A stretch of 64,000 bases of DNA from Novipirellula galeiformis (GCF_007860095.1 NZ_SJPT01000004.1:221260-285259), one strand, 5' to 3'. Shown: positions 19,680-29,119, counted from the first letter of the stretch. A program made the numbers and translations. Notes: generated by a model not told the origin, from the letters alone.

Positions 19680-19727
19680 TTGCAGGTTCAGACCGTTGCA
19701 GGTTCAGACCGCTGCAGGTTCAACCTG
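19680..19727. repeat. Three tandem 16-base repeats upstream of moaC
   Basis: TTGCAGGTTCAGACCG occurs twice without change (19680-19695, 19696-19711), then a third diverged copy (19712-19727). The block ends about 90 bases before the moaC start. A nearby inverted repeat is annotated separately. Confidence 0.8.
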
Positions 19728-19752
19728 TTTTCAACGCACCTCCGTGACCTGT

Positions 19753-19779
19753 CGAATCGATCCGTATCGGGTCGATTCG
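19753..19779. promoter_or_regulatory. Inverted repeat in the moaC leader, possible operator
   Basis: CGAATCGA at 19753-19760 and its complement TCGATTCG at 19772-19779 are separated by 11 bases, about 40 bases upstream of the moaC start. The spacing fits a dimeric regulator site, but it could also be a hairpin in the mRNA leader. No T tract follows, so it is not a terminator. Confidence 0.35.
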
Positions 19780-19818
19780 TATTTTGGAAACGCTCCACGC
19801 TCGCCATAGGAAGCGACC

Positions 19819-20316
19819 TTGTCTCATTTTGACCCCTCCGGCAACGCCCACATGGTCGATGTTTCGGCCAAACCGATTACGGTCCGCGAAGCGATCGCTA
19901 CGGTCGAGATCGAGATGGCAGCGAACACGGCTGCCGTGATCCAGAGCTCCAGCGCCGCCAAGGGGGATGTGCTCGCCGTCGCACGCCTGGCCGGAATTCA
20001 AGCCACGAAACTGACGTCACAGTTGATTCCGTTGTGTCACGCGATTCCCATTGAATCGGCCAGCGTTGATTTCGACTGGAGATCGGCTAGTCCACCGTCA
20101 CCCGATCAAACGGTGCTGCAATGTCGTGTTCACGTGCGAACCTCCGCCAAAACAGGCGTTGAAATGGAGGCCATGACGGCAGCGTCGATTGCCGCGTTGA
20201 CGGTCTACGACATGGTCAAATCAATCGATCGATCGATCGTGATTGGCCCGCTCGTCTTGGCAGCAAAATCGGGGGGCAACTCTGGGGATTTTCGCCGCTC
20301 GGACCACCGCGGCTAA
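19819..20316 (+). CDS. moaC: Cyclic pyranopterin monophosphate synthase (molybdenum cofactor biosynthesis)
   Basis: MoaC converts 3',8-cH2GTP to cyclic pyranopterin monophosphate, the second step of molybdopterin synthesis. The protein shows the family blocks: GNAHMVDVSAK near the N-terminus, KGDVLAVARLAGI, LIPLCHAIPI and the C-terminal KTGVEMEAMTAASIAALTVYD..., with the length (165 residues) usual for MoaC. The start is a TTG at 19819, supported by AGGAAG eight bases upstream. No moaA or moaE is adjacent, so the pathway genes are scattered. The enzyme is cytoplasmic and hexameric in the family. Confidence 0.96.
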   Translation: MSHFDPSGNAHMVDVSAKPITVREAIATVEIEMAANTAAVIQSSSAAKGDVLAVARLAGIQATKLTSQLIPLCHAIPIESASVDFDWRSASPPSPDQTVLQCRVHVRTSAKTGVEMEAMTAASIAALTVYDMVKSIDRSIVIGPLVLAAKSGGNSGDFRRSDHRG

Positions 20317-20690
20317 TCGCAAACCTCTCACAGCGAGGCGACTCAACCCAACGCGGGCCCCACCTGTTGGGCTATCGGTCCCCGACGTTTGAATTCGCCA
20401 ACTCACGGCTCGATTCGCCTACCTGCTGCCCCCGTCGCTCCCGCCAGAAGAGTGATCGAAGCCCAGCCACGATTTGCGACCGCAAAGCCCCCCTCTCGCC
20501 AAAATTCGCTTTAGTCGCCAAGCTATGCACGCAATTTACATCGACGCTAGGTTCGCAGCGGGTTGCCTACCCAGACTCCCTGGGGAGGGAGAGATTGTTG
20601 GTTGCTTCGCATGCTCAATTGCGGTTCCATGGGAATGTGGGATGCCGCACAGGCCTCTTCTGTCCTATTTCACTCACCGGTTTCGCCGAA
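20317..20690 (+). other. Spacer between moaC and the prenyl synthase gene
   Basis: The frame of the prenyl synthase is open through most of this stretch, but the translation is Arg/Pro/Ser-rich and has no similarity to the family, so I treat it as leader. I see no other feature. Confidence 0.5.
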
Positions 20691-21770
20691 ATGGATTCGA
20701 CTTCGACCCTCCGCGCTGCTCAATTGAAGACGCCGACGGAAACTCACGCCGCAGCCAGCGAGACGGAATCCCGTGGGAATTCCCCTCCCCGCGTTTCCTC
20801 CGCACAAATTGCACAGCTCTACGCCCCGATCGCGTCGGAACTTCGGCTTGTCGAAGAACGCTTCCAACAAGAACTGCAGTCGCCTTACGAGTCACTCGCC
20901 CCGCTGCTTGAGCACGGAACCCAATTGGGCGGAAAACGGCTACGACCTGCGATGCTATTGTTGGCAGCCTCGGCGGTTGGATCGGTGAGCGAGGACCACA
21001 TCGTGTTGGGTGCCGTGATCGAAATGGTGCACACGGCCACGTTGATCCATGACGATATCCTCGACGAAGCCGAAACGCGTCGTCACGTCCCCACGGTCAA
21101 TGCCAAGTGGAACAATCACACCAGCATCTTGCTGGGCGATTACTTATTCGCGCAAAGCTTCCGCTTGGCCGCAACCCTGCCCTCGACGGAAGCGTGCCGA
21201 TGGATTGGTGAAGCTTCTCGTTTGGTTTGCGAAGGCGAGATGCGTCAAGTGTTGAAGCGTGACGTGTTGGACATCGACGAGGCGACGTACATTGAAATGA
21301 TCCAAGGCAAGACGGCGGAACTTTGCCGGGTGGCTTGCCAATTGGGAGCGAGATTTGCCGACGGTACGCCCGAAGTTACCGCCTCACTCGCTGAGTATGG
21401 TAATGCGATTGGCATCGCGTTCCAGATCGCCGACGACTACCTCGACATCTGGGGAAGCGACCAACGCGTGGGCAAAACGCTGGGGACAGATCTGGAACAA
21501 GGCAAAATGACGTTGCCCATCATTCGGCTCTTACAGACGGCCGATGATACCCAACGCACCGAAATCTTGGATCTGCTTTCTCACTCCGACCATCGCAGCA
21601 CCGAGAGCATCATGCCTTGGCTCGCTCAGAGCGACGCGCGTGAATATACGCAACAGACCGCGTTGGCCTATCAACATCAAGCCATCGCCGCGCTTGAGGT
21701 GTTAGCGGATTCCGAGGCCAAATCATCCTTGATCGCGATCGCTGAATTCGCAATCAACCGGCGGTTTTAG
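20691..21770 (+). CDS. Long-chain polyprenyl diphosphate synthase
   Basis: This is a trans-prenyltransferase of the IspA/IspB superfamily. The first aspartate-rich motif is DDILD at residues 121-125 followed by EAETRRH, and the second is DDYLD at 248-252. GGKRLRP (substrate binding) is also present. An alanine sits five residues before the first motif, where long-chain enzymes usually carry a small residue, so an octaprenyl- or nonaprenyl-type product for quinones is likely. The ATG at 20691 leaves an extra 40 residues before the core; the frame is open 108 codons further upstream without family similarity. No strong SD is present. It is soluble and cytoplasmic. Confidence 0.92.
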   Translation: MDSTSTLRAAQLKTPTETHAAASETESRGNSPPRVSSAQIAQLYAPIASELRLVEERFQQELQSPYESLAPLLEHGTQLGGKRLRPAMLLLAASAVGSVSEDHIVLGAVIEMVHTATLIHDDILDEAETRRHVPTVNAKWNNHTSILLGDYLFAQSFRLAATLPSTEACRWIGEASRLVCEGEMRQVLKRDVLDIDEATYIEMIQGKTAELCRVACQLGARFADGTPEVTASLAEYGNAIGIAFQIADDYLDIWGSDQRVGKTLGTDLEQGKMTLPIIRLLQTADDTQRTEILDLLSHSDHRSTESIMPWLAQSDAREYTQQTALAYQHQAIAALEVLADSEAKSSLIAIAEFAINRRF

Positions 21771-21858
21771 CGCGTAGTACCACAACGAACTCAGCGAAAG
21801 GATCCCTCCGGCAACCAAGGCCACTTGTCCTTAGAGCAATTTGAGAAATGACGTAGGT

Positions 21859-21913
21859 AAAAAAGTAGCTACGTTCGCCAGAACGTGGTCCACCGCGAAC
21901 GCGACGTAGCTAC
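21859..21913 (-). terminator. Hairpin terminator of the giant LEPR-XLL gene, part of a dispersed repeat
   Basis: GTAGCTACGT (21865-21874) pairs exactly with 21904-21913, and on the minus strand the hairpin runs into six T residues (A tract 21859-21864). It lies 19 bases after the stop codon of the gene at 21932. A related but diverged sequence lies past the 3' end of the acyltransferase gene near 32.4 kb. Confidence 0.75.
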
Positions 21914-21931
21914 ATCAAAGATGGAAATGCG

Positions 21932-24900
21932 TTAGACGAGTTCCCAGCGACCGATTTGGCCATCTGCCAAGTCGACGAAGTACATCTCCCCATCGACCCC
22001 TTGTCGCATATCGACGACATATTGAGCACCGGTGGTGAAGACCGAAATCTCCGTCACCTGGCCATCGGCGTTGACCGAAGCGCGTCGCACGATGCCTTGG
22101 CCTAGATCGTTGAAGATGATGTCGCCTTCATAAAGCAGTCCAAGATCGCCGCCGCGAATCACATCTCCCATCACGATGGCGTTAATGCCGTCCCCGGCAT
22201 GACTCAGCGCAATGATCGCAGGATCTGCCTGCGCTCCGTTGGCCAAAAAGGCTTGGCCCGAGGGCAGGTCTAAGTAGCCACCCGGAGTGACGATGTTGTA
22301 CCCCTGGCCTCCTTCGTAGTAGGGCCATCCAAAGTTGGTGCCCGGATCGCCCGTATTGATTTCTTCCCAACGGGTCCACCCGACATCGCCGATGAAAAGG
22401 CGTCCGGTGGCATCATCCACGGCGATCCGGAACGGATTCCGCAAGCCGAGCTGATAGACTTTCGATCGGTTTGCATCCGCATCGCCGCTGAAGAATGGAT
22501 TATCGGCTAAGCCTTGCCCAGTGATCGGGTCGATTCGTAGGATTTTCCCAGACAAGCTATCGATATCTTGCACGCGAACCGCCCTCGGGTCCATTTGGTT
22601 GTAGCTTGCTCCGTCACCGATCGAAACAAACAAACTGCCATCGGGAGCGAACTCAAGCGATGCAATCGTATGCGTTGTGCTATCGCTGTTAATAAAGTCG
22701 CGGATGTACGACCCATCAGGATTTTGCCCCGCCGGACGCTCGGCCATATCGACGACGCTGTTGGTAAAGCCATTGAAATTGGCCCACGTGCTCGCGCCGC
22801 CAAGCAGAATCGTCTCCGAACCGGCAACCATCGTCGTGTAATTGGTTCCCGCATCCAAGGTGATTCGCATCAATCGCCCAGCGCGGTTGCCGAGCCCATC
22901 GGGCCCCGCGTACCGGTCGCCTACATGATCCCAAACCTCCGGTGGGTCGTAGGTGTAGAGCAAATACATGTACGGACTGCTTGCCAAATCAGGATGCACG
23001 GCGACGTCAAGCAGTCCACGATCGGAGTAATGGTTCACCATCCCGGAAATATCAATGATTGGCGACGCCACCAATTGGCCATCGCGGAACACCTTGACGA
23101 CCCCCGCCTTTTCCGACACATACAGATTGCGTCCATCGGCAGACCAATCGATTGCCGTCGGTTGAGCCAAACCACTATGAACGATTTGAGTGCGAATTTC
23201 TCCGCTCGGAAGGACCGGCGGATCGGCGATCGGCGTTTCCAAATTCAACCACCACGATTTGATCGCATGTCGATTGGGGCGGTCATAGTCGGAAGCGGAA
23301 AATCCGACGTACATTTGGTCACCGACAACTTGGTCTAACGCGACGGTTGCTTTGACAACAGCCAACCCAGGCTTGTCGGAGGTCTCGGAGATATACACCG
23401 CTAACACATTGCTGATTCCGTTGTAGTCGACCCAAGCGTGATAAACGCCGCCCAAGTTAAGGTTGATCGGTGCGGGAGCTTGAGCGAGCGGATTTTGAAT
23501 TTTCCCGTTGACCACGATCGCAATCTCATCGCTGTACTTATCAAACCCGTTCTTCCAAGTATCGAGTTCGATCGCGATACTATTGCCGATTCCGTCGTAC
23601 CCGATTCCGCTCGCTCCCCGGCCGAGCGCCTCTAGACCCGCAGCGGAATTTTGCAGCAGGAACGCGATACCATCGGCTCCTCCAGCACCCGCTCCCCCAT
23701 CCATTTGGAACGTAAAGCTGGTTTGGAACGAAGTGTCCTGGGTGACCGAGACTGGCGTTGAAAAATAAGCCGATCCGCGTTGGTTGGCAGTCTCCGACGT
23801 GAGTTGCAGATTCCCCCCGGTAACCGTAGCGTTCCCATTCACGTTGATAAACTGTTGCGAGTCAAAGTTAACAAATGAAGGCAGGGGTTGTTCGTCGTCG
23901 ATCAGCGTAATAATCGCGGTTCGCGGTACGCCGATCTCCGCGTCCACCGGATTGTCGATACTAACACTAAACGTTTCCGCGCGTTCTTCGAGCGTATCGT
24001 TCAAGATCGGAATGCGAATTTCGGCGTAACGTTGCCCGCTAACGAAGTTCAGGGTTCCCGTCGTACGCAGGTAATCGCTTCCATCGATCGCCGTTTGATC
24101 GTAGGTTTGATAATTGATTGAGGCTGCCGCAGTGGCATTGCCGGTGCGCACCACGCCGACGATCGCTTCCCCGGCCGCTTCGGAAACGGTGACCTGGGAA
24201 GTTTGCAAACTGAACGTTGCCGGGCCGTTGTTAGCGGGATCCGTGGGCTGATCGAGGTTCATCGACCAGGAGAGGATTCGGTGGGCATTGGGTTGATTGT
24301 AGTTACTCGCAGAGAATCCCGCGTACAACTGATTCCCCACCACGTTTGGTAAATCGACTTGAGTCGTCAATACCGCCGTTGCTGGCTTCTGGTTCGTGCT
24401 GGAGACGTAAACGGAGAGCGTATTGTTCTCCCCGTTGTAGTCGACCCATGCATACCCCACCGCGCCCGAGTTCAAATCGAGAGGGGAAGCGGCGAAGGCA
24501 ATTTGATTGTGAGTGTCGCCGTTGAGCGTGACGGCAATCTCGTCTTTGAATTGATCCCAGCCATTTTTCCAGGTATCAAATTCAATCACCACGCTGTTGC
24601 CGATGCCTCGGTAGCCGATCCCGCTGCCATATTGGCCCAACGCATCGCTGCCTTGCGGTGAGTTTTGCAGCACCAGGGTGAATCCATCGGCACCATTGGG
24701 GCCCGCGCCCCCAGTAATCTCAAATGCAAAACTGGTTTGAAACGAAGTGTTATCGTGGACCGCAATCGGGCTGTTGAAAAACGCGGTGCCGGCTTGGTAG
24801 GTCGCCTCCGAAGTGAGTTGCAACTTGCCTCCTTGGATCGAGGCACCGCCATTGAGATTGATGGGATCACCGCTGCCAAAGCTGGCAAAACTTGGCAAGG

Positions 24901-27661
24901 ATTGTTCGTTGTCAAGGATCGTGACGGTCGCCTTTTGGGGGCTGTTCAGTTCAGCACCGACAGGGTTCGACAACGAAACCGTAAAGGATTCGAGCAACTC
25001 GGCATCCAAATCGTCGAGAATCGTGATGGCAATTTCTACCACGGATTGATCGACGCCAAAATTTGCGATCCCGCTTTTCGCGGTGTAGTCGTCGCCAGCG
25101 GTGGCGGATTGATTCTGGGTTTGGTATTGAATCGATGCGGCTTGCGACAAGTCGCCGGTTCTACGGATCCGCAGGATCGCTTGACCTGCATTTTCGTTGA
25201 CGGTGACTTGATTGTTCTCAAACACAAAGGCACCTGCCGGTGGCTCGGGCGCCGTGCCATCGACTGTCATCGCCCAGGAGAGAATTCGATGAGCATTAGG
25301 TTGATTGTAGTTACTCGCAGAGAATCCCGCGTACAACTGATTCCCCACCACGTTTGGTAAATCGACTTGAGTCGTCAATACCGCCGTCGCTGGCTTCTGG
25401 TTCGTGCTGGAGACGTAAACGGAGAGCGTATTGTTCTCCCCGTTGTAGTCGACCCATGCATACCCCACCGCGCCCGAGTTCAAATCGAGAGGGGAAGCGG
25501 CGAAGGCAATTTGATTGTGAGTGTCACCGTTGAGCGTGACGGCAATCTCGTCTTTGAATTGATCCCAGCCATTTTTCCAGGTATCGAATTCAATCACCAC
25601 GCTGTTGCCGATGCCTCGGTAGCCGATCCCGCTGCCATATTGGCCCAACGCATCGCTGCCTTGCGGCGAGTTTTGCAGCACCAGGGTGAATCCATCGGCA
25701 CCATTGGGGCCCGCGCCTCCAGTAATCTCAAATGCAAAACTGGTTTGAAACGAAGTGCTATCGTGGACCGCAATCGGAGTGTTGAAAAACGCGGTGCCGG
25801 CTTGGTAGGTCGCGTCCGAAGTGAGTTGCAACTTGCCTCCTTGGATCGAGGCGCCGCCATTGAGATTGATGGGATCACCGTTGGCAAAGCTTGGGAAACT
25901 TGGCATCGCCTGTTCGTTGTCATAGATCGTGACGGTGGTCGTCGAACGAGTCCCCAGCACCCCATCGGTAGGATCACTGAGCGAAACGATAAACGACTCG
26001 GCCGACTCCGTCTCAAGATCATCGAGAATCGAGACTTCCACTTGGACAACGGCTTGATTGGCTGCGAAGGTTGCGATTCCGCTCACAGCGGTGTAATCAC
26101 TCCCAGCGGTTGCCGATTGATCAATGCTTTGGTAAGCCACCGACGCCGCTTGGGAGATGTCCCCCGAACGCTTGATCTGCAGTTGCACTTGCCCAGCCGA
26201 CTCCCCCACGGAGAGTTGGCTGGGTTCAACGTTAAACGTGCTCACACCGCTGGTACCATCGTCGTCTTGAATCTCCATCGACCATGAATGGATTTGATGC
26301 GCGTTAGGCGCGTTGTAATTCCCTGCCGTAAAGCCAGCGTAAAACTGGTCGCCAACGATCGCCGAGAGGTCGACCTGAGTCGTCAACGATGCCGACGCGG
26401 GCTTGGTGTTCGTATCAGAAACAAACACACTCAGCGTCTGTGTTGCTCCGTCGTAGTCGATCCAAGCGTAGCCCACCGATCCCGAATTCAGATTGATTGG
26501 TGACTGAGCCGCGGCGATTTGATTGCGAAAGTCGCCGTTGAGCGTGACCGCGATTTCATCGTTGAATTGATCCGATCCGTTTTTCCAAGTATCGAGTTCG
26601 ATTGCGATGCTATTGACAATCCCTCCATAACCAAGTTGCCACGCATTGCCCCCGACCGCGGCTGCAGCTTGGGGGGAATTTTGCAGCACGAACGCGAGAC
26701 CGTCTGCCCCACTCGCCCCCGCACCGCCGCTCATCTCAAAGGAGAAACTGGTTTGAAACGAAGGGTTCTCGGTGACGGTGACCGGCGTGGTGTAGAAGGC
26801 CGATCCAGCCTGATTTTCGGCCGCTGACGTCAATTGCAGCCGGCCGTCGCTTGTGAAGGATGCGCCGGCGTTGAGTCGAATTGGATCGCTTGCTGAAAAG
26901 CGATCCAGGTTCACCAACGATGTGTTGATCGGCAGCGTATGCTGGTAACGGCCCAGAACGGTTGCTTGGAATGCGAGTCCCGACTCGATCGCTCCGATCG
27001 TCTTTTCCAGGGCCCAGTTCCCCCCCTGGGCTCTCGCGCCGGTCAGATCAATCGACGCGGCCACGTCCGCGCCGGTTAGATTTGCGATGCTTCGCAGCAA
27101 CGCTTCCCCGCCACTGCCCGCCCCCACTTCACAACCGTACAGCAAAATATCCGCGCCGGGCGCGAGTGCAAACGACCATTTCGCCAGCTGGTCGGCTCGC
27201 GCGTTGATCGCTGAGGCATCGAGAATTTGGCCCGATAGTTTTAATTGCCCCGAACCACCGTGACTGACCAAGTGGATCGACGCCACATTTTTTCGTGTCG
27301 AGAGCGTCTCGGTGATTTGCGAGATCGCATCCTGGTCGGCTGACATCAGAATGACTTCAGCGCCCGATGCGACATTTGAAAAAAGGCTGCTATCGGCAAC
27401 GTCCGAATCGACGAAGACGATGCTGTGGCTCGATTCCACATGGTCTGCAAGCAACACACCCTTTTGGGGTTGATCGTCCCCTGCGCTGTTGTGTATTGCT
27501 TCTACTTCAACAACGTCGACGGAGGTGGCCACGGCTGCGGCAGCGTCGCCTGCAAGCAACAATCGTGGTTCAAGCGCAGCAAGGCTCCACGACAGGCGGT
27601 CGCGACGCTTCATCCCATTGCGGGCAGCGGACAGAATACGGCGACGTAGCGAGGACTGCAT
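21932..27661 (-). CDS. Giant LEPR-XLL / DUF4347 / L-type lectin / Calx-beta / glucose dehydrogenase-like surface protein
   Basis: The 1909-residue protein begins with a basic stretch and LEPRLLLAGD (residues 30-39), the LEPR-XLL signature of planctomycete exported proteins. DUF4347 covers about 80-230 with His134 (LVSHGG) and Cys177 (LYGCEVG). Four legume-type lectin domains (about 248-470, 586-796, 922-1132 and 1270-1485) alternate with three Calx-beta domains. The last 410 residues resemble PQQ-type glucose/sorbosone dehydrogenases (beta propeller, LEFAPDGSLFVSIGDGA and GLRNPFR). It is probably secreted or surface-bound and binds glycans. Lectin copies 2 and 3 are almost identical in DNA. 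Enzyme activity is not proven by the motifs visible here. Transcription ends at the hairpin at 21859-21913. Confidence 0.9.
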   Translation of the reverse strand: MQSSLRRRILSAARNGMKRRDRLSWSLAALEPRLLLAGDAAAAVATSVDVVEVEAIHNSAGDDQPQKGVLLADHVESSHSIVFVDSDVADSSLFSNVASGAEVILMSADQDAISQITETLSTRKNVASIHLVSHGGSGQLKLSGQILDASAINARADQLAKWSFALAPGADILLYGCEVGAGSGGEALLRSIANLTGADVAASIDLTGARAQGGNWALEKTIGAIESGLAFQATVLGRYQHTLPINTSLVNLDRFSASDPIRLNAGASFTSDGRLQLTSAAENQAGSAFYTTPVTVTENPSFQTSFSFEMSGGAGASGADGLAFVLQNSPQAAAAVGGNAWQLGYGGIVNSIAIELDTWKNGSDQFNDEIAVTLNGDFRNQIAAAQSPINLNSGSVGYAWIDYDGATQTLSVFVSDTNTKPASASLTTQVDLSAIVGDQFYAGFTAGNYNAPNAHQIHSWSMEIQDDDGTSGVSTFNVEPSQLSVGESAGQVQLQIKRSGDISQAASVAYQSIDQSATAGSDYTAVSGIATFAANQAVVQVEVSILDDLETESAESFIVSLSDPTDGVLGTRSTTTVTIYDNEQAMPSFPSFANGDPINLNGGASIQGGKLQLTSDATYQAGTAFFNTPIAVHDSTSFQTSFAFEITGGAGPNGADGFTLVLQNSPQGSDALGQYGSGIGYRGIGNSVVIEFDTWKNGWDQFKDEIAVTLNGDTHNQIAFAASPLDLNSGAVGYAWVDYNGENNTLSVYVSSTNQKPATAVLTTQVDLPNVVGNQLYAGFSASNYNQPNAHRILSWAMTVDGTAPEPPAGAFVFENNQVTVNENAGQAILRIRRTGDLSQAASIQYQTQNQSATAGDDYTAKSGIANFGVDQSVVEIAITILDDLDAELLESFTVSLSNPVGAELNSPQKATVTILDNEQSLPSFASFGSGDPINLNGGASIQGGKLQLTSEATYQAGTAFFNSPIAVHDNTSFQTSFAFEITGGAGPNGADGFTLVLQNSPQGSDALGQYGSGIGYRGIGNSVVIEFDTWKNGWDQFKDEIAVTLNGDTHNQIAFAASPLDLNSGAVGYAWVDYNGENNTLSVYVSSTNQKPATAVLTTQVDLPNVVGNQLYAGFSASNYNQPNAHRILSWSMNLDQPTDPANNGPATFSLQTSQVTVSEAAGEAIVGVVRTGNATAAASINYQTYDQTAIDGSDYLRTTGTLNFVSGQRYAEIRIPILNDTLEERAETFSVSIDNPVDAEIGVPRTAIITLIDDEQPLPSFVNFDSQQFINVNGNATVTGGNLQLTSETANQRGSAYFSTPVSVTQDTSFQTSFTFQMDGGAGAGGADGIAFLLQNSAAGLEALGRGASGIGYDGIGNSIAIELDTWKNGFDKYSDEIAIVVNGKIQNPLAQAPAPINLNLGGVYHAWVDYNGISNVLAVYISETSDKPGLAVVKATVALDQVVGDQMYVGFSASDYDRPNRHAIKSWWLNLETPIADPPVLPSGEIRTQIVHSGLAQPTAIDWSADGRNLYVSEKAGVVKVFRDGQLVASPIIDISGMVNHYSDRGLLDVAVHPDLASSPYMYLLYTYDPPEVWDHVGDRYAGPDGLGNRAGRLMRITLDAGTNYTTMVAGSETILLGGASTWANFNGFTNSVVDMAERPAGQNPDGSYIRDFINSDSTTHTIASLEFAPDGSLFVSIGDGASYNQMDPRAVRVQDIDSLSGKILRIDPITGQGLADNPFFSGDADANRSKVYQLGLRNPFRIAVDDATGRLFIGDVGWTRWEEINTGDPGTNFGWPYYEGGQGYNIVTPGGYLDLPSGQAFLANGAQADPAIIALSHAGDGINAIVMGDVIRGGDLGLLYEGDIIFNDLGQGIVRRASVNADGQVTEISVFTTGAQYVVDMRQGVDGEMYFVDLADGQIGRWELV
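24265..24895 (-). repeat. Near-identical intragenic lectin repeat, copy A (lectin domain 3)
   Basis: This stretch aligns with copy B 1008 bases (336 codons) downstream in the window with about 20 differences by eye. Divergence rises at both ends, so the conserved block is the lectin module rather than a random segment. Confidence 0.9.
25273..25903 (-). repeat. Near-identical intragenic lectin repeat, copy B (lectin domain 2)
   Basis: This is the partner of the repeat at 24265-24895. The Calx-beta domains beside the two copies are much less alike, which suggests gene conversion or recent copying of the lectin part alone. Confidence 0.9.
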
Positions 27662-27962
27662 GAGATTCTACTCCAAAAGGCCAACATTGAACGGAGAGAG
27701 ATTTCGAGCGAAGCGAAGAACGCAACTGCGCCCCAATTTTGCGAACTCCAGAAAAACCCCTCTACAGAGCCAATAGAAATTCAACGTACGGCTAAAGTCA
27801 AGCGATTTGTTCAAGCGAACGCCTCGATTTAGACGAACCGTCTAGATGGACTCAAACGTTAGCAAACGCACAATCGCTAACTTCGGACCCCCACTCGTTT
27901 CGTATTCATTACGCCCCCGCTCGCTATCGCAAATTCGCCTGCATCCTCCAAGTGAGACATGA
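27662..27962. other. Divergent spacer between the giant protein and glf
   Basis: The 301 bases separate two divergent genes and must hold two promoters. No clear -35/-10 pair, hairpin or small gene is visible; the sequence is A-rich near 27.7 kb. Confidence 0.4.
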
Positions 27963-29108
27963 ATGTATGACTACGTAATCGTTGGTGCCGGGTTCTTTGG
28001 CTCGGTCTTCGCAAGGCAGATGACCGACGCCGGCGCTAAGTGTCTGGTGATCGAAAAACGAAGCCACATCGCAGGAAACTGCTACACGGACGATGTCGAT
28101 GGAATCCACGTACACCAGTATGGTCCGCATATCTTTCATACCAATGACGAAGGCGTTTGGAACTTTGTCAATCGATTCGCACGCTTCAGCCGTTTCAGCT
28201 ACCGTCCCAAAGTCAACTTTCGCGGCCGGATGCTCTCGTTCCCCATCAATTTGACAACCCTGCATCAACTTTGGGGCGTCAAAACGCCTCAAGAGGCGGA
28301 GCGGCGTTTGCAAGCGGAACGAATTCCTATCGAAAACCCCGCCAACCTCGAAGAATGGGTTTTGTCGCAAGTCGGACGCGAGCTCTACGAGACGTTCGTC
28401 TACGGCTACACCAAAAAGCAATGGGGCCGCGAACCCAAAACACTGCCGAGTTCGATCATTCGGCGACTCCCGATTCGCTTGACATGGAACGATGACTATT
28501 TCAACGATCGATTTTGTGGGATACCCGAAGGCGGTTACACCCAATTATTCCAAAAGCTGTTGTCAGGAATCCCGGTCGAGACGAACGTGGATTTCCTTGC
28601 CGACCGCTGCCGATTTGAATCACGCTGTAAACAAGTCGTCTACACCGGACCACTCGATCGATTATTCGAGTACGAACTCGGAGCGAATGATTGGCGAGGC
28701 TTGCGATTCCAACATCAAGTCATCCAAACTGCCGATCACCAAGGAATCGCCGCCATCAACTACACCGATGCCGAAACGCCCTACACACGATCGGTAGAAC
28801 ACAAGCATTTCGATCCCGTACAAAGCGATCACACCGTGATCACCCACGAATATCCTGCGGATTGGCAGGTTGGCGACGAGATGTATTATCCGGTCAACAA
28901 CGAGCAGGGCGAGCAGTTACAGCAGCGTTATTTGGCAATGCTTCCCAAAAATTATTTAGTGGGTGGTCGCTTAGCGACGTATCGCTACTACGACATGCAC
29001 CAAGTGATCGCTTCGGCGTTGCACTTGGCGACAAAAGAAATCGCACGGGATAAAGGGCGGGTGCTGCGAACATCGGCGCATCCTCCCCTCACCCGCCGTG
29101 CCGCGTAG
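27963..29108 (+). CDS. glf: UDP-galactopyranose mutase
   Basis: The enzyme is a flavoprotein that interconverts UDP-galactopyranose and UDP-galactofuranose. The N-terminus has the FAD-binding YVIVGAGFFG, followed by IEKRSHIAGNCY and GPHIFHT. VYGYTKKQWG and the C-terminal YRYYDMH block are further UGM signatures; 381 residues is a normal length. Galactofuranose serves surface glycans, so this gene marks a glycan cluster with the next two genes. The stop codon overlaps a possible GTG start of the following gene, which suggests coupled translation. The ATG at 27963 has no strong SD. Confidence 0.96.
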   Translation: MYDYVIVGAGFFGSVFARQMTDAGAKCLVIEKRSHIAGNCYTDDVDGIHVHQYGPHIFHTNDEGVWNFVNRFARFSRFSYRPKVNFRGRMLSFPINLTTLHQLWGVKTPQEAERRLQAERIPIENPANLEEWVLSQVGRELYETFVYGYTKKQWGREPKTLPSSIIRRLPIRLTWNDDYFNDRFCGIPEGGYTQLFQKLLSGIPVETNVDFLADRCRFESRCKQVVYTGPLDRLFEYELGANDWRGLRFQHQVIQTADHQGIAAINYTDAETPYTRSVEHKHFDPVQSDHTVITHEYPADWQVGDEMYYPVNNEQGEQLQQRYLAMLPKNYLVGGRLATYRYYDMHQVIASALHLATKEIARDKGRVLRTSAHPPLTRRAA

Positions 29109-29119
29109 TGGAGCGCATC

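Noticed and set aside
22568-23338. Plus-strand frames opposite the giant protein gene
   Set aside because: They are shadows of the minus-strand gene; repeated frames such as those near 24359 and 25367 only mirror the lectin duplication.
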